Made by a program: the position numbers and the translations under genes. Shown piece by piece: positions 1-9,199 of a stretch of 64,000 nucleotides of DNA. Origin of the DNA: Cesiribacter sp. SM1 (GTDB lineage: Bacteria > Bacteroidota > Bacteroidia > Cytophagales > Cyclobacteriaceae). Location: assembly GCF_020178975.1 (NCBI RefSeq), contig NZ_JAHXBU010000094.1, positions 124,001 to 188,000 on the forward strand, written 5' to 3'. Numbering within the stretch: position 1 is the stretch's first letter; every line of letters starts with the position of its first letter. The notes under the pieces were generated by a model. That model worked only from the letters and a program-made list of their open reading frames with translations, did no database searches and was not told where the DNA came from.

Positions 1-1784
1 ATCCCTTAAAACCCGAAGAAAAACGTAAGCTAAGCAAGGAAAACCTTAGCAAACTTGCAGGTATTTTCCACTATATACTGCCTTACCGCTGGCTTTTTAT
101 AGCAGGCATTACCTCCCTGGCATTATCGAGCCTTTGCCTGCTGGCCTTTCCGTATGTGGCAGCCCGCCTGATCGATGCTGCCACCGGCGCCGGTGAGTGG
201 TACCTGCGGGGTGTAAACCAGATAGCCCTGCTCCTGCTGGGCATTTTGCTGATACAGGCCGTGTTTTCATTTCTAAGGGTTTACTTTTTTGCCCAGGTAA
301 GCGAGCGCAGCATGGCCGATCTGCGGCGCAGCCTCTACGGCCGCTTTGTTAGCCTGCCCATGAGCTTTTACGACAGCCAGCGCACCGGAGAACTACTCAG
401 CCGCATTACTTCTGATGTATCGCAGCTGCAGGATACCTTTACAGTAACGCTGGCCGAGTTTGTCCGGCAGGTGCTCACCCTAACCGTTGGCACCACCATT
501 ATCTTTTACTTTACGCCCAAGCTTGCCCTGTTTATGCTGGCTACCTTTCCGGTAATTGTGGTGCTGGGCATGCTCTTTGGCAACTTTATCAGGCGGCTTA
601 GCAAGCAGATACAGGACGAGCTGGCCAGGGCCAACATTGTGGTAGAAGAAACCCTGCAGTCCATAAGCATGGTAAAGGCTTTTACCAGCGAGCGTTACGA
701 AACCCAGCGCTACAGCACGGCACTGAACCGCGTGGTAGCAACGGCCCTTAAGGCAGCCAGCTATCGTGGTGCCTTTATCTCTTTCATCATCAGCATACTG
801 TTTGGGGGTATGGTTGCCGTGGTATGGTATGGTGCCCTGCTGGTGCAAGGCGGAGAAATGCAGGTGGGCGATCTGCTGGCCTTTATCATGTACATGATGT
901 TTATTGGCGGCTCTATTGCAGGCCTGGGCGATTTGTACGGGCAGCTGCAAAAAGCCATTGGCGCCTCGGAAAGGGTACTGCAGATCATTAGCCTGCCCGG
1001 CGAGATGACCCTTGAGGAACCACTGCAGCGCCTGCCCCTTAACGGCAGCATTGAGTACAGGAACATTGGCTTTGCCTACCCTACCCGCCCCGAAGTTGAA
1101 GTGCTGCAGAACCTGAAGCTAAGCATTTGCAGTGGTGAAAAGGTGGCACTGGTAGGCCACAGTGGCGCTGGTAAATCTACCATTGTACAGCTGCTGTTGC
1201 GCTTCTATGAGCCGGAACAGGGGCAAATTCTGGTAGACGGACAGAACATCAATACCTATGATCTTAGTGCTTACCGGGCAAACCTGGGCATTGTGCCCCA
1301 GGAGGTAATCCTGTTCGGGGGCAGCATCCGCGAAAATATTGCCTATGGCCGCCCCCAGGCTACGGAAACAGAAATACGCGAGGCCGCACGCAAAGCAAAT
1401 GCCCTTCAGTTCATCGAAAACTTTCCCGAAGGTTTTGATACCCTGGTAGGCGAACGCGGGGTAAAGTTAAGCGGTGGCCAGCGGCAGCGCATTGCCATTG
1501 CCCGCGCCATTCTCAAGGATCCCAAGATCCTGATCCTGGACGAAGCTACCTCATCGCTCGATGCCGAAAGTGAGCACCTGGTACAAATGGCTCTTGATGA
1601 GCTTATGCACGGCCGTACCACCATTATTATTGCGCACCGCCTGGCCACCATCCGCAAAGCAGACCGCATTTATGTGATCAGCGGCGGGCAAATTGCAGAA
1701 AGCGGCACGCACGAAGAGCTGCTGCACCAGCCCGAAGGTACCTACGCCAACCTGGTGCGCCTGCAGTTGCAGGAGGAGGGATAG
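1..1784 (+). CDS. ABC exporter (MsbA/BmrA type half-transporter), 5' end cut off
   Basis: Fused transmembrane-ATPase half-transporter that would dimerise in the inner membrane and export a lipid, drug or peptide. The open frame runs back to the window edge (first complete codon at base 3) with no in-frame ATG, so the true start lies just upstream; the internal GTG at 156 is not the start. Seen: about six membrane segments in the first 300 residues, then the nucleotide-binding domain with Walker A GHSGAGKST, Q-loop, signature LSGGQRQR, Walker B ILILDEATSSLD and H-loop IIAHRL. All ATPase motifs are intact. Substrate cannot be read from sequence. It stands alone here: the next gene is 200 bases downstream. 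Confidence 0.93.
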   Translation, partial: PLKPEEKRKLSKENLSKLAGIFHYILPYRWLFIAGITSLALSSLCLLAFPYVAARLIDAATGAGEWYLRGVNQIALLLLGILLIQAVFSFLRVYFFAQVSERSMADLRRSLYGRFVSLPMSFYDSQRTGELLSRITSDVSQLQDTFTVTLAEFVRQVLTLTVGTTIIFYFTPKLALFMLATFPVIVVLGMLFGNFIRRLSKQIQDELARANIVVEETLQSISMVKAFTSERYETQRYSTALNRVVATALKAASYRGAFISFIISILFGGMVAVVWYGALLVQGGEMQVGDLLAFIMYMMFIGGSIAGLGDLYGQLQKAIGASERVLQIISLPGEMTLEEPLQRLPLNGSIEYRNIGFAYPTRPEVEVLQNLKLSICSGEKVALVGHSGAGKSTIVQLLLRFYEPEQGQILVDGQNINTYDLSAYRANLGIVPQEVILFGGSIRENIAYGRPQATETEIREAARKANALQFIENFPEGFDTLVGERGVKLSGGQRQRIAIARAILKDPKILILDEATSSLDAESEHLVQMALDELMHGRTTIIIAHRLATIRKADRIYVISGGQIAESGTHEELLHQPEGTYANLVRLQLQEEG

Positions 1785-1986
1785 AAAGCCTGCTTTTCTC
1801 CTGTAAATGGCCTCATCTGGCTGATTCTCAAGACCCTAACTACTCATAATTTCCTCATAACAAGGCTATTACAATCGTTAACAGGAACGATAAAAGCGTT
1901 AAATCTACAAACCCTATTCTTAAACAAGCCGTAGATTAATGTATAGTTAGATAATAGAATTAGGATTTTTTTTAACAGACTCAGTC

Positions 1987-2757
1987 ATGGAATCATCGAG
2001 GATAGAGGCGATACGGGATACACTGAAACCAATGCGTGTGCGCCTGCTGGCACATGAAATATATTTACAACTGGAGACCCTGGAAGACCTGCGGGAATTC
2101 ATGGAGCACCATGTGTTTGCCGTGTGGGACAACCTTTCACAGCTCAAGGCACTGGAAAATGCCATCTCCAGCACCACCAGAATCTGGACCCCCAGCGAGG
2201 AACCTATCAGCAACCGCATTGTTAACGAAATGCTGGTAGAGGAAGAAAGCGATAGTGATGGCAATGGCGGCTACATCAGCCACTTTGAGCTCTACCGCAA
2301 AGCCATGCAGCAGGCCGGCGCTAAAACCTATATGATTGACCGCTTTCTGGTGCTCATGCAGGAAGAAAAAGATCTTGAAAATGCCCTTGAGAAAATACGG
2401 CTGCCCGAGAGCATTAAAAACTACCTGCGCATCAACTGGGGCATCTGCCACAGCAACAATCCTCATGAATTAGCAGCCGCCTACTTTTTAGGCCGCGAAG
2501 ATGTTGTATCGGAACTGCTACACCGCCTGGACGGCGACCTGCTAAACTACCACCAGAAAGATTTAGCCCTCTACCGCGATTACCTCCTGCGCCATACCCG
2601 CATAAACGAACAAGAACAGAACCAACGCATTGAAGCCGTTATGAACGAACTTTGCGGCAATGATGAGCAGAAGTGGCGTGAAGCCGAAGCAGCCGCCAAA
2701 AAAGCCCTCGAAGCCCGCTATGTGCTGTGGGATGGTATGCTGTTGCTGGCAGTGTAG
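1987..2757 (+). CDS. DUF3050 family protein (heme-oxygenase-like fold)
   Basis: A 256-residue soluble protein of the DUF3050 family. Seen: the family hallmark FMEHHVFAVWD near residues 38-48, a following acidic EEESD stretch near 87-91, and a SHFELY segment near 98, consistent with the helical heme-oxygenase-like fold. Known: related proteins of that fold include diiron oxidases and oxygenases; DUF3050 itself has no assigned reaction that I can state. Inference: the His/Glu-rich positions could bind metal. The ATG at 1987 begins a normal-looking N-terminus. No signal peptide or membrane segment. Neighbours give no pathway; a dispersed intergenic repeat follows the stop. Confidence 0.8.
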   Translation: MESSRIEAIRDTLKPMRVRLLAHEIYLQLETLEDLREFMEHHVFAVWDNLSQLKALENAISSTTRIWTPSEEPISNRIVNEMLVEEESDSDGNGGYISHFELYRKAMQQAGAKTYMIDRFLVLMQEEKDLENALEKIRLPESIKNYLRINWGICHSNNPHELAAAYFLGREDVVSELLHRLDGDLLNYHQKDLALYRDYLLRHTRINEQEQNQRIEAVMNELCGNDEQKWREAEAAAKKALEARYVLWDGMLLLAV

Positions 2758-2905
2758 GGCAATGTGTTAATGTGCCAGTGAACAATGTGCTGATGGGCGG
2801 GAAGCAGTAGAAGCTATCTGCTGCAGATAAATCGATGCTGCGCTGCCCCAATCAGCACATTGGTCGCAGCGGCTACACGCCCCGGGCGAACCGGCACATT
2901 GAATA
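2758..2905. repeat. Dispersed intergenic repeat, copy 1 (AGCACATT / CGCAGCGG type)
   Basis: The spacer after the DUF3050 gene holds an 11-bp inverted pair: AATGTGCTGAT at 2784-2794 and ATCAGCACATT at 2851-2861. It is followed by CGCAGCGGCT (2865-2874), six variable bases, then CCCGGGCGAACC (2881-2892). The latter block recurs in inverted orientation at 43831-43858, and the AGCACATT unit recurs at 40566-40633 and 44064-44076. Confidence 0.7.
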
Positions 2906-2917
2906 AGCAGTACATGA

Positions 2918-3481
2918 TTAACCTACCGCTACCTCTTCTTTATTTTTATTGATATGCTGGATGTAGAGCTCCAGCAGCCCGTCATAAGTGCCCCAGCGCA
3001 TAAAACGGGCGTCCTTCAGCAGTTGCTGGAGGCGGGGCATAAAGTCCTGCTGAAGGCCTTCGGCCACAATAAGCTGCAGGGCTTCTTTGTAGCGGCTTAT
3101 AAGGGTAGAGTTGAAGCCTCCGCTGATGTAGCCCCTGTTGCCGCTGCCTTTGGAAGCAGAGAACTCAACCATGGTTTCGGCCTGGTACAGGAGCAGGTCG
3201 GCCACATCGTAGGGAAAAGGGCTTAGCTTGCGGAAGCGCGAGAGCAGCTCACGGGTTTTGGCAGCACGCGGGCGTTTAACGCTGCGGCCGCTGGGAAAAT
3301 AATGCTGCCTGATCTTTTTCTTATAATCACCTACAAGACCGCCGCCATCCTGGCTTAACTCCTGCTGGTAGTACTCTTTTACGATAGGAAACTTCTTGTA
3401 GAGCTTCAGCAGCTCCTCCTGCAGCTCTTCTTCTGATAATTCCTGGAGGTATTTTTTAACCTCCCGCACACCTGTAGCCAT
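2918..3481 (-). CDS. DUF6155 family protein
   Basis: A 187-residue soluble, basic, mostly helical protein. It resembles the DUF6155 family of Bacteroidota: the N-terminal VKKYLxxLSEEEL segment, a central KIRQHYFPSG-like segment and a C-terminal helical region are visible. No enzymatic motif, signal peptide or membrane helix is present. Function is unknown; I make no assignment beyond the family. It is monocistronic on the minus strand, and its start at 3481 faces the divergent sensor kinase gene across a 336-base spacer. Confidence 0.65.
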   Translation of the reverse strand: MATGVREVKKYLQELSEEELQEELLKLYKKFPIVKEYYQQELSQDGGGLVGDYKKKIRQHYFPSGRSVKRPRAAKTRELLSRFRKLSPFPYDVADLLLYQAETMVEFSASKGSGNRGYISGGFNSTLISRYKEALQLIVAEGLQQDFMPRLQQLLKDARFMRWGTYDGLLELYIQHINKNKEEVAVG

Positions 3482-3817
3482 ATCTCCCTTAACTTTATGC
3501 TGCTGTCAAACGTTCCTTAAATGGGCCACGTTCAGCAATACAGCATTTTACTTTTACAATTGTGAAACAATTTAGCCCTGATTTTCGCACTAAAGATGGT
3601 AAGATGCTTATCTTGTAGAGCGGGTAATCTTTTTAGATTCAACCTTTTTGCTTTTGATTCCCCCTCTAAAGAATAAACCATAAGAGCCATTTTCACGTCC
3701 CGAAAGTGATAGTTTTGCGGTCCAGTCAATTTTTAAAGGCCGATCGGTTACGGGCATTGGTCAAGCTGGCATCTTCTATTAGCAACAGCATTATATTGTT
3801 GTTAGCACACCCTTTTT
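3482..3817. other. Intergenic spacer between divergent DUF6155 and kinase genes
   Basis: No convincing gene. A 65-codon minus-strand frame (3532-3729) lacks protein-like character. The only signal I can support is a TAGTTTTG box at 3710-3717, listed separately. Confidence 0.6.
3710..3717 (+). promoter_or_regulatory. Candidate -7 box (TAGTTTTG) for the CheB-CheR kinase gene
   Basis: TAGTTTTG matches the Bacteroidota -7 consensus TAnnTTTG exactly and lies about 100 bases upstream of the kinase ATG. The -33 element is weak: only a TTTT run about 20 bases upstream. Chance matches are frequent in AT-rich spacers. Confidence 0.4.
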
Positions 3818-6800
3818 ATGCAAGTAACGAAAGATACGTATATAGTTGGTATAGGCGCCTCTGCAGGCGGTTTTGAGGCCCTCAAAAAGTTTTTTAAGGG
3901 TTTACCTGAAGAGATTTCTGCCATTTTTGTCGTTATTCAGCACCTCTCGCCCCATTACGAAAGTAATCTTCATAAAATTCTGGAAGATTATACGAGTATG
4001 CCGGTGATAAAGGTAACGGAGACGGTAAATGTAAAGCCGGGGCATGTATATGTAATTCCGGAAAAAAAGCAGCTGAAGCTACGTAACACCAGCATTGTTC
4101 CCGAAGACCGGCCCGTTCAGAAAGTAGTAAACCTGGCCATTGATGTATTTTTTGAAACCATGGCCCTGGCCTATGGCGATAAATCCGTAGGTATTGTACT
4201 CTCCGGCACCGGCTCAGATGGTGCCCGCGGTGTACAGATCATTAAATCGCGCGGTGGGGTGGTAATGGTGCAGAGCCCCCAGTCGGCCAGCTTCGACAGC
4301 ATGCCCACAGTTGCCATTACCTCCGACAGCCCCGACTATATTGGCAGCCCCGAGGTATTGGCCAAAGAGCTGGCAGAATTTATTCAGCGACCAGAGCTGC
4401 TGAACAATGAAAAGATCAAAGAATCTAACTCCCAGCGTGATACGCTGCAGGAAATAATCCAGGAGGTAAGTGCCTATTCCGGTATTAATTTCAGGGGTTA
4501 TAAGCTGGGCACCATTATCAGGCGCATAGAAAAGCGCATGAAAATAAACCACCTGAACGATATTCAGGAGTATGAAACCCATTTGCGGCGCCACCCTAAA
4601 GAACTGAATAACCTTTACCGCGACCTGCTTATTGGGGTTACCCGCTTTTTCAGGGATCCCGAAGTTTTTAAAAGCCTGGAAGAGCATGTGATCCCGGCCA
4701 TCTGCCAGAAGAACCGTGGCGTGGAGCCTATTCGTATCTGGACGGTGGGCTGCTCTACCGGTGAGGAAGCCTACACCCTCACCATGCTCTTTGACGAGTA
4801 CATCAGCAGACACAACCTAAACCTGGAGTTTAAAATATTTGCTACCGACATAGACCAGCGGGCTGTAGAAATTGCAAGTGCCGGCCGCTACTCGGCTGCC
4901 ATAGAAGAAGATGTAAGCCCGGAGCGCCTTAGCCGTTACTTTAGTAAACTTGGGGAGTATTACGAGGTAAAAAAGGACCTCCGGAAGCAAATTATTTTCT
5001 CCAAGCACAACCTGATTGGCGATCCGCCTTTTATTCAGCAGGACCTGATTACCTGCCGCAACCTGTTTATATACCTGCTGGATGAAGTACAGAACAAGGC
5101 ACTCCAGACTTTTAATTACTCGCTGAAGCCCAATGGTTACCTGCTGCTGGGCGCTACCGAATCTATAAGCGAGCAGGATGCGCTGTTTGAATCCATAGAC
5201 ATTCGCAACAAAATTTTTAAAGCCAGGCCCGGCACTAACCTGCGGCCTTACAGGCCTACAAACTTTCAGGTAAGCCAACCGCAGTCTCTGCCTTCTACGG
5301 AACTGGTTTACCGCAACTGGGCAAATACCACTACGCCCACTGAACATTATGCCGACCTGCTGACTGGGCGTTTTGCGCCACCCTCCCTCATCATGAATCA
5401 GCAGGAAGATGTACTCTACACCACCGGAGCCTTACATAACTACCTGCACTTTCCAAACAAGCGGGTAGACCTGAACGTGTACAGCATGCTAAGGGGTAGG
5501 TTAATCCTGGTATTTCGCAATGCACTGCGCCAGCTGTCTGGTGGCGAATCGAGTGTGGTGTTTAAGGATTGCCTGGTGGAGAACGAAAACCAGCAGCACC
5601 TGGTCGATCTTAAATTCAGCATACTGGAAAATGCCAGGCCCGAGCCGCACGAAAAACTGTACCTGGTAGAGTTCTGGAGAAAAGAGGCAGACCAACAGCA
5701 AATAAGCGAAAGCATAAAGGTTATTGAGCACGATAACTACTCCAAAGCCGAGATTGAAAACCTGGAACTGGAGTTAAAAGTTGCCCGCAGGCAATTGCGC
5801 GTAAAAGCCGATGAGCTGGAGACCATTAACGAAGAAATGCAGAGTGCCAATGAGGAACTGCAAAGCGCCAACGAAGAACTGCAAAGTACTAACGAAGAGC
5901 TGCAGTCTTCTAACGAAGAGCTGCAGACCGTAAACATGGAGCTCAAGAACAAGGTAGATGCCGTTACCATTCTGCACGACGATATCAACAACCTGTTCAA
6001 CAGCACTCAGCTGGCTGCCATTTTCCTGGATAACAGCACCAACATCCGTAAGTTTACCCCACCGGCCAAGCATTACTTTAACATACGCGAAACCGATATA
6101 GGGCGCCCGCTGGGCCATTACAGCTACAATTTTAAGTACCCCGATATTCTGGAAAATATAGAAAAGGTGCTTGAGCAGTTTTTACCGGTTGAGCATGAGG
6201 TAGAACACAAAGACGGTACCTACAGCATTATGCGCATACTACCCTATAAAACCGAAAGCCGGCAGGTAAAAGGGGTGGTCATTACCTTTACTGATATCAC
6301 AGAACTAAAACTTAGCAACAATAAACTGCTTAAGCTTACCGAAGAGGTACTTGCCAACGAGCGGCACCTTAAATCGCTGCTGGACCATACCCCCGATTTT
6401 ATTGTACGCTTTGGTTGTGACCTGAAGTATTCTTTCGTAAACCGTGCCCTGCTGGAGGCCAGCGGGCTTAGCTATAGGGAGTTTATTGGCCGGGAGCGGG
6501 TTGGCCTGCGCATGCTAAAAGAAGATAAGGAGAGCAAAAAGCTAATGCAGGAGGTAATAGAGACTAAGTCGGTTCGGGATTACTACCACACCTACACCTC
6601 GGAATCAGGAGAAAAGCACTACTACGTAAAGCTGGTGCCGGAATTTGGCGAGGACGATCAGCAGGTAAAAAGCATTCTTTCTGTATCTACCGATATTACG
6701 CAACTAAAGAACGCCGAGCAAAAGCTGCTGGACAAGAACAAGATCCTCTCCGAGATCTACGACCGTATGGACAATTTTGTGCACGCCATTGCCCACGACC

Positions 6801-7450
6801 TGCGCACTCCTATGGTAAACCTCAAAATGCTGGCCGACCTGTTTAAGAAAACCGAAAAAGAAGAGGAACGACAAGAGTTTGTTGAGATGATCGGTAATTC
6901 CGTAAAGAAGCTCGATACCACACTTAACGGCCTGATCAAAATTATTGAAGTAGCCAATGAGGGCGACATAAACTACCAGGAGCTGGCTTTTGCCGAGGTG
7001 TTTAATGCTGTTGCCGGAGATTTTAAAGCCAACATACTGGAATACAAGGTTAAGCTGGAGACTCGCTTTGAGGACTGCCCTAGCATTAGGTATGCCGATG
7101 TGTACCTGAACAGCATACTGCAAAACCTCCTTAGCAATGCAATTAAATACCGGCACCCACGCCGCAAGCCTCACATTTTACTTACAACCACCTGTACCGA
7201 AAATTTTGTGGTTTTAACTATTTCAGATAACGGCCAGGGCTTTAGCCTGGAGGCGGTACAAAACAGTCTTTTCAAGCCTTTTAAGCGCTTTCATCCGGAG
7301 GCCAGTGGTATGGGTGTAGGCTTGTATATTATTAAATATATGGTTGAACGCAACGGCGGAAAAATAGAAGTTGAGAGCCAGGTGAATGAAGGCACAAAAT
7401 TTATTTTATACCTTAAACCTTATGAGCAAGAAAACAATACTGCTGATTGA
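3818..7450 (+). CDS. CheB-CheR-PAS-PAS sensor histidine kinase
   Basis: A 1210-residue cytoplasmic signalling protein. Domains in order: CheB-like methylesterase (about 8-190; GASAGG serine, IQHLSP histidine, SGTGSDGARG aspartate all kept); CheR N-terminal helices and methyltransferase (about 205-470; SAM-binding TVGCSTGEEAYTL); a coiled coil of heptads NEELQS (about 650-710); two PAS domains (about 725-960); HisKA with phospho-acceptor His993 in HDLRTP; HATPase (NAIKYR N-box, DNGQGFS, GMGVGLY). No membrane segment. The 3' end overlaps the start of the response regulator by 29 bases, so the two are cotranscribed and probably partners. No receptor, CheA or CheW gene is nearby, so classical chemotaxis is unlikely. 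Confidence 0.93.
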   Translation: MQVTKDTYIVGIGASAGGFEALKKFFKGLPEEISAIFVVIQHLSPHYESNLHKILEDYTSMPVIKVTETVNVKPGHVYVIPEKKQLKLRNTSIVPEDRPVQKVVNLAIDVFFETMALAYGDKSVGIVLSGTGSDGARGVQIIKSRGGVVMVQSPQSASFDSMPTVAITSDSPDYIGSPEVLAKELAEFIQRPELLNNEKIKESNSQRDTLQEIIQEVSAYSGINFRGYKLGTIIRRIEKRMKINHLNDIQEYETHLRRHPKELNNLYRDLLIGVTRFFRDPEVFKSLEEHVIPAICQKNRGVEPIRIWTVGCSTGEEAYTLTMLFDEYISRHNLNLEFKIFATDIDQRAVEIASAGRYSAAIEEDVSPERLSRYFSKLGEYYEVKKDLRKQIIFSKHNLIGDPPFIQQDLITCRNLFIYLLDEVQNKALQTFNYSLKPNGYLLLGATESISEQDALFESIDIRNKIFKARPGTNLRPYRPTNFQVSQPQSLPSTELVYRNWANTTTPTEHYADLLTGRFAPPSLIMNQQEDVLYTTGALHNYLHFPNKRVDLNVYSMLRGRLILVFRNALRQLSGGESSVVFKDCLVENENQQHLVDLKFSILENARPEPHEKLYLVEFWRKEADQQQISESIKVIEHDNYSKAEIENLELELKVARRQLRVKADELETINEEMQSANEELQSANEELQSTNEELQSSNEELQTVNMELKNKVDAVTILHDDINNLFNSTQLAAIFLDNSTNIRKFTPPAKHYFNIRETDIGRPLGHYSYNFKYPDILENIEKVLEQFLPVEHEVEHKDGTYSIMRILPYKTESRQVKGVVITFTDITELKLSNNKLLKLTEEVLANERHLKSLLDHTPDFIVRFGCDLKYSFVNRALLEASGLSYREFIGRERVGLRMLKEDKESKKLMQEVIETKSVRDYYHTYTSESGEKHYYVKLVPEFGEDDQQVKSILSVSTDITQLKNAEQKLLDKNKILSEIYDRMDNFVHAIAHDLRTPMVNLKMLADLFKKTEKEEERQEFVEMIGNSVKKLDTTLNGLIKIIEVANEGDINYQELAFAEVFNAVAGDFKANILEYKVKLETRFEDCPSIRYADVYLNSILQNLLSNAIKYRHPRRKPHILLTTTCTENFVVLTISDNGQGFSLEAVQNSLFKPFKRFHPEASGMGVGLYIIKYMVERNGGKIEVESQVNEGTKFILYLKPYEQENNTAD

Positions 7451-7895
7451 TGACGATACACTTTTTCTGATGCTCACCCGCAAGATGCTGGAAGGCCAGG
7501 ATTACCTGGGGCGCATTGACACGGCTACAACTGTTGAAGAAGCCAGGCAGTATTTTCAGAACCTCAAAGAGAATAACAGTTCTTTTCCCGATGCGGTTTT
7601 TATAGACCTGGATATGCCAATGGTAAGTGGCCTGGAAATGGCACAACAACTGAAGGATACATTTCTGGCAGAGCATCCGCAAACAAAAATATTTATCCTT
7701 TCTTCTTCCATTAGCCAGCGCGACCGGCAAACGGCCGAAAGCCTGGAAGCTGTAACAGACTATATGGAAAAACCGCTCTCGCCGGAAGTACTGAAACAGG
7801 CACTTACCCTGGAACAAAAGTCTACCGGCGACAGGAAGAGCATGTCTGCAAACCGGAATACAGAACCAGAAGAAAAAATCAGGAAACAGGATTAA
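7422..7895 (+). CDS. Single-domain (CheY-like) response regulator
   Basis: A receiver domain of about 125 residues plus a charged, probably disordered tail of about 30 (157 in total). Seen: acidic pocket IDDD (10-12), phospho-acceptor Asp62 in FIDLDMP, switch Ser in LSSS, and Lys in MEKPLS. I take the ATG at 7422 because the protein then begins MSKKTILLIDDD as receivers do; an upstream in-frame ATG at 7386 would add 12 unlikely residues. The start lies inside the 3' end of the kinase gene, implying translational coupling and that this is the cognate partner. It has no output domain, so it probably acts by protein contact or in a relay. Confidence 0.9.
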   Translation: MSKKTILLIDDDTLFLMLTRKMLEGQDYLGRIDTATTVEEARQYFQNLKENNSSFPDAVFIDLDMPMVSGLEMAQQLKDTFLAEHPQTKIFILSSSISQRDRQTAESLEAVTDYMEKPLSPEVLKQALTLEQKSTGDRKSMSANRNTEPEEKIRKQD

Positions 7896-8055
7896 TGCCA
7901 CCAGGCACCAACGCAGGTTATGCTGCAGTTCTGCGCTGTGCTTCAGATGCAGTTACCCGGAGCACCAGTAAACTAACGGCCACTAACAGCCAACACACAG
8001 CGCTTGCCACCTGGCGCCAGCTTTCTGTACTTGTCAGTATTAGATTGTTCAGCGC

Positions 8056-9084
8056 TTAGCCGGAGGCCGCCTTTTGTTTATCATCGTTCTGAGCAGAAAC
8101 CAGGAGCCGCCTTAACCTGTCAATATGTTCCTGCAGTTCTTCTGCTTTTTCTGCATAGCCTTTTGCAGCCAGCTGAAAGCCCCTGCTGGTGTTTTGGTTT
8201 TCCAGGGTATGCAACAAGGTCTTTCGTTCTTCCAGCGAGCGCAATGCCACCCACAGGGTAGATTCAAACTCCTGCTCCTGCCTAAGCAACAAATCCTTAA
8301 CAGTAAAGCTGTGCCCGGTATGGCATCTGTAATGGCTAAAGGAATTTTCCTGAATATTAAAGAGCACACCTCCGCAATCGGGGCAACTGTATATGGAATT
8401 TTCGCCCAGGCTGTTCAGCTTATCTATTCCTGTTGCGGCTCTTTCTGCAATGGCAGCTTCGGCCAGCACATGTTCAGGCACAGCCGTTTCTTCTTTTTCA
8501 AGCTGAAGGGCCATCTCCAGTGCATCACCCATTTTAGATAAGCGTACACAGTAGTCTGCCTGCAGGTGTTCAAGCACAGAAAGCGGCATATCGGGGTACT
8601 CTGCTTCGTTAGGATCCTGTACAATACAGGTACCACCGCTATTTTTAATAGCCAGCATTCCCGAGGTACCATCGTTGAGGTAGCCGGTTAAAATAATGCC
8701 AATGGTACGCCCATCAAAAGCCGCCGCAGCCGAACGAAACAACATATCTATTGCCGGCTTCCAGCGGTTTTCTTTAGGCCCGTACCCAAACTTTATGCCT
8801 TCCTGCGCTACCAATAAATGCTTATCGGCCGGGGCAATGTAAATGTGCCCTTTTTGAATGGGAGCCCCCTCCCGGGCCAGGGCACAGGGCAACTGCGCTA
8901 CCTGCTGAAGCTTATGCACTAAAAAGTCGCTGATTCCCTTTTGGGACAAATGCATCACAATAAAAAAAGCAGCATTCATACCATCATGGAGTTGACTCAC
9001 CAGTTCCTGCAGCGCGCTTATTCCACCTGCCGATGTGCCTATGACTACTATATGTAAGTGTTCTTCTGTTTCTGTTAACTTCAT
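8056..9084 (-). CDS. Stand-alone CheB-type methylesterase with zinc-ribbon-like tail
   Basis: A 342-residue CheB catalytic domain without the usual N-terminal receiver. Seen: nucleophile serine in GTSAGG, histidine in VMHLSQKG, aspartate in GYLNDGTSG. After about residue 190 comes a helical linker and then CPDC followed 16 residues later by CHTGH, a likely zinc-binding knuckle, and a C-terminal coiled coil. Known: receiver-less CheB proteins hydrolyse or deamidate glutamyl side chains; in Bacteroidota they often occur beside CheB-CheR kinases, as here. Inference: it works with the upstream kinase in a non-chemotactic modification pathway. It is convergent with the response regulator, 160 bases away. 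Confidence 0.87.
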   Translation of the reverse strand: MKLTETEEHLHIVVIGTSAGGISALQELVSQLHDGMNAAFFIVMHLSQKGISDFLVHKLQQVAQLPCALAREGAPIQKGHIYIAPADKHLLVAQEGIKFGYGPKENRWKPAIDMLFRSAAAAFDGRTIGIILTGYLNDGTSGMLAIKNSGGTCIVQDPNEAEYPDMPLSVLEHLQADYCVRLSKMGDALEMALQLEKEETAVPEHVLAEAAIAERAATGIDKLNSLGENSIYSCPDCGGVLFNIQENSFSHYRCHTGHSFTVKDLLLRQEQEFESTLWVALRSLEERKTLLHTLENQNTSRGFQLAAKGYAEKAEELQEHIDRLRRLLVSAQNDDKQKAASG

Positions 9085-9199
9085 CTCAACCGCTGTTAAT
9101 TAGAATAACTCTGGTACATCTTAACTAGCACAACCTGTAAATGTATGCTACCCGGCCTTCATATTTGCCAAATTCGGCAAAATAGCAGAGCGGGGCCTG

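Noticed and set aside
156-1784. ABC exporter starting at an internal GTG (156)
   Set aside because: The frame is open to the window edge and the missing N-terminal residues belong to the first membrane segments, so this is a truncated gene and not a shorter protein.
3532-3729. 65-codon minus-strand frame between DUF6155 and the kinase
   Set aside because: No domain, no signal peptide, low-complexity basic composition; it spans the promoter region.
5820-5940. Short direct repeats resembling a repeat array
   Set aside because: They are the DNA of NEELQS heptads in the coiled coil of the CheB-CheR kinase, in frame and coding.
9161-9184. TTTGCC/GGCAAA hairpin after the Nudix gene
   Set aside because: Only a six-base AT-rich stem with no T-run; too weak to call a terminator.
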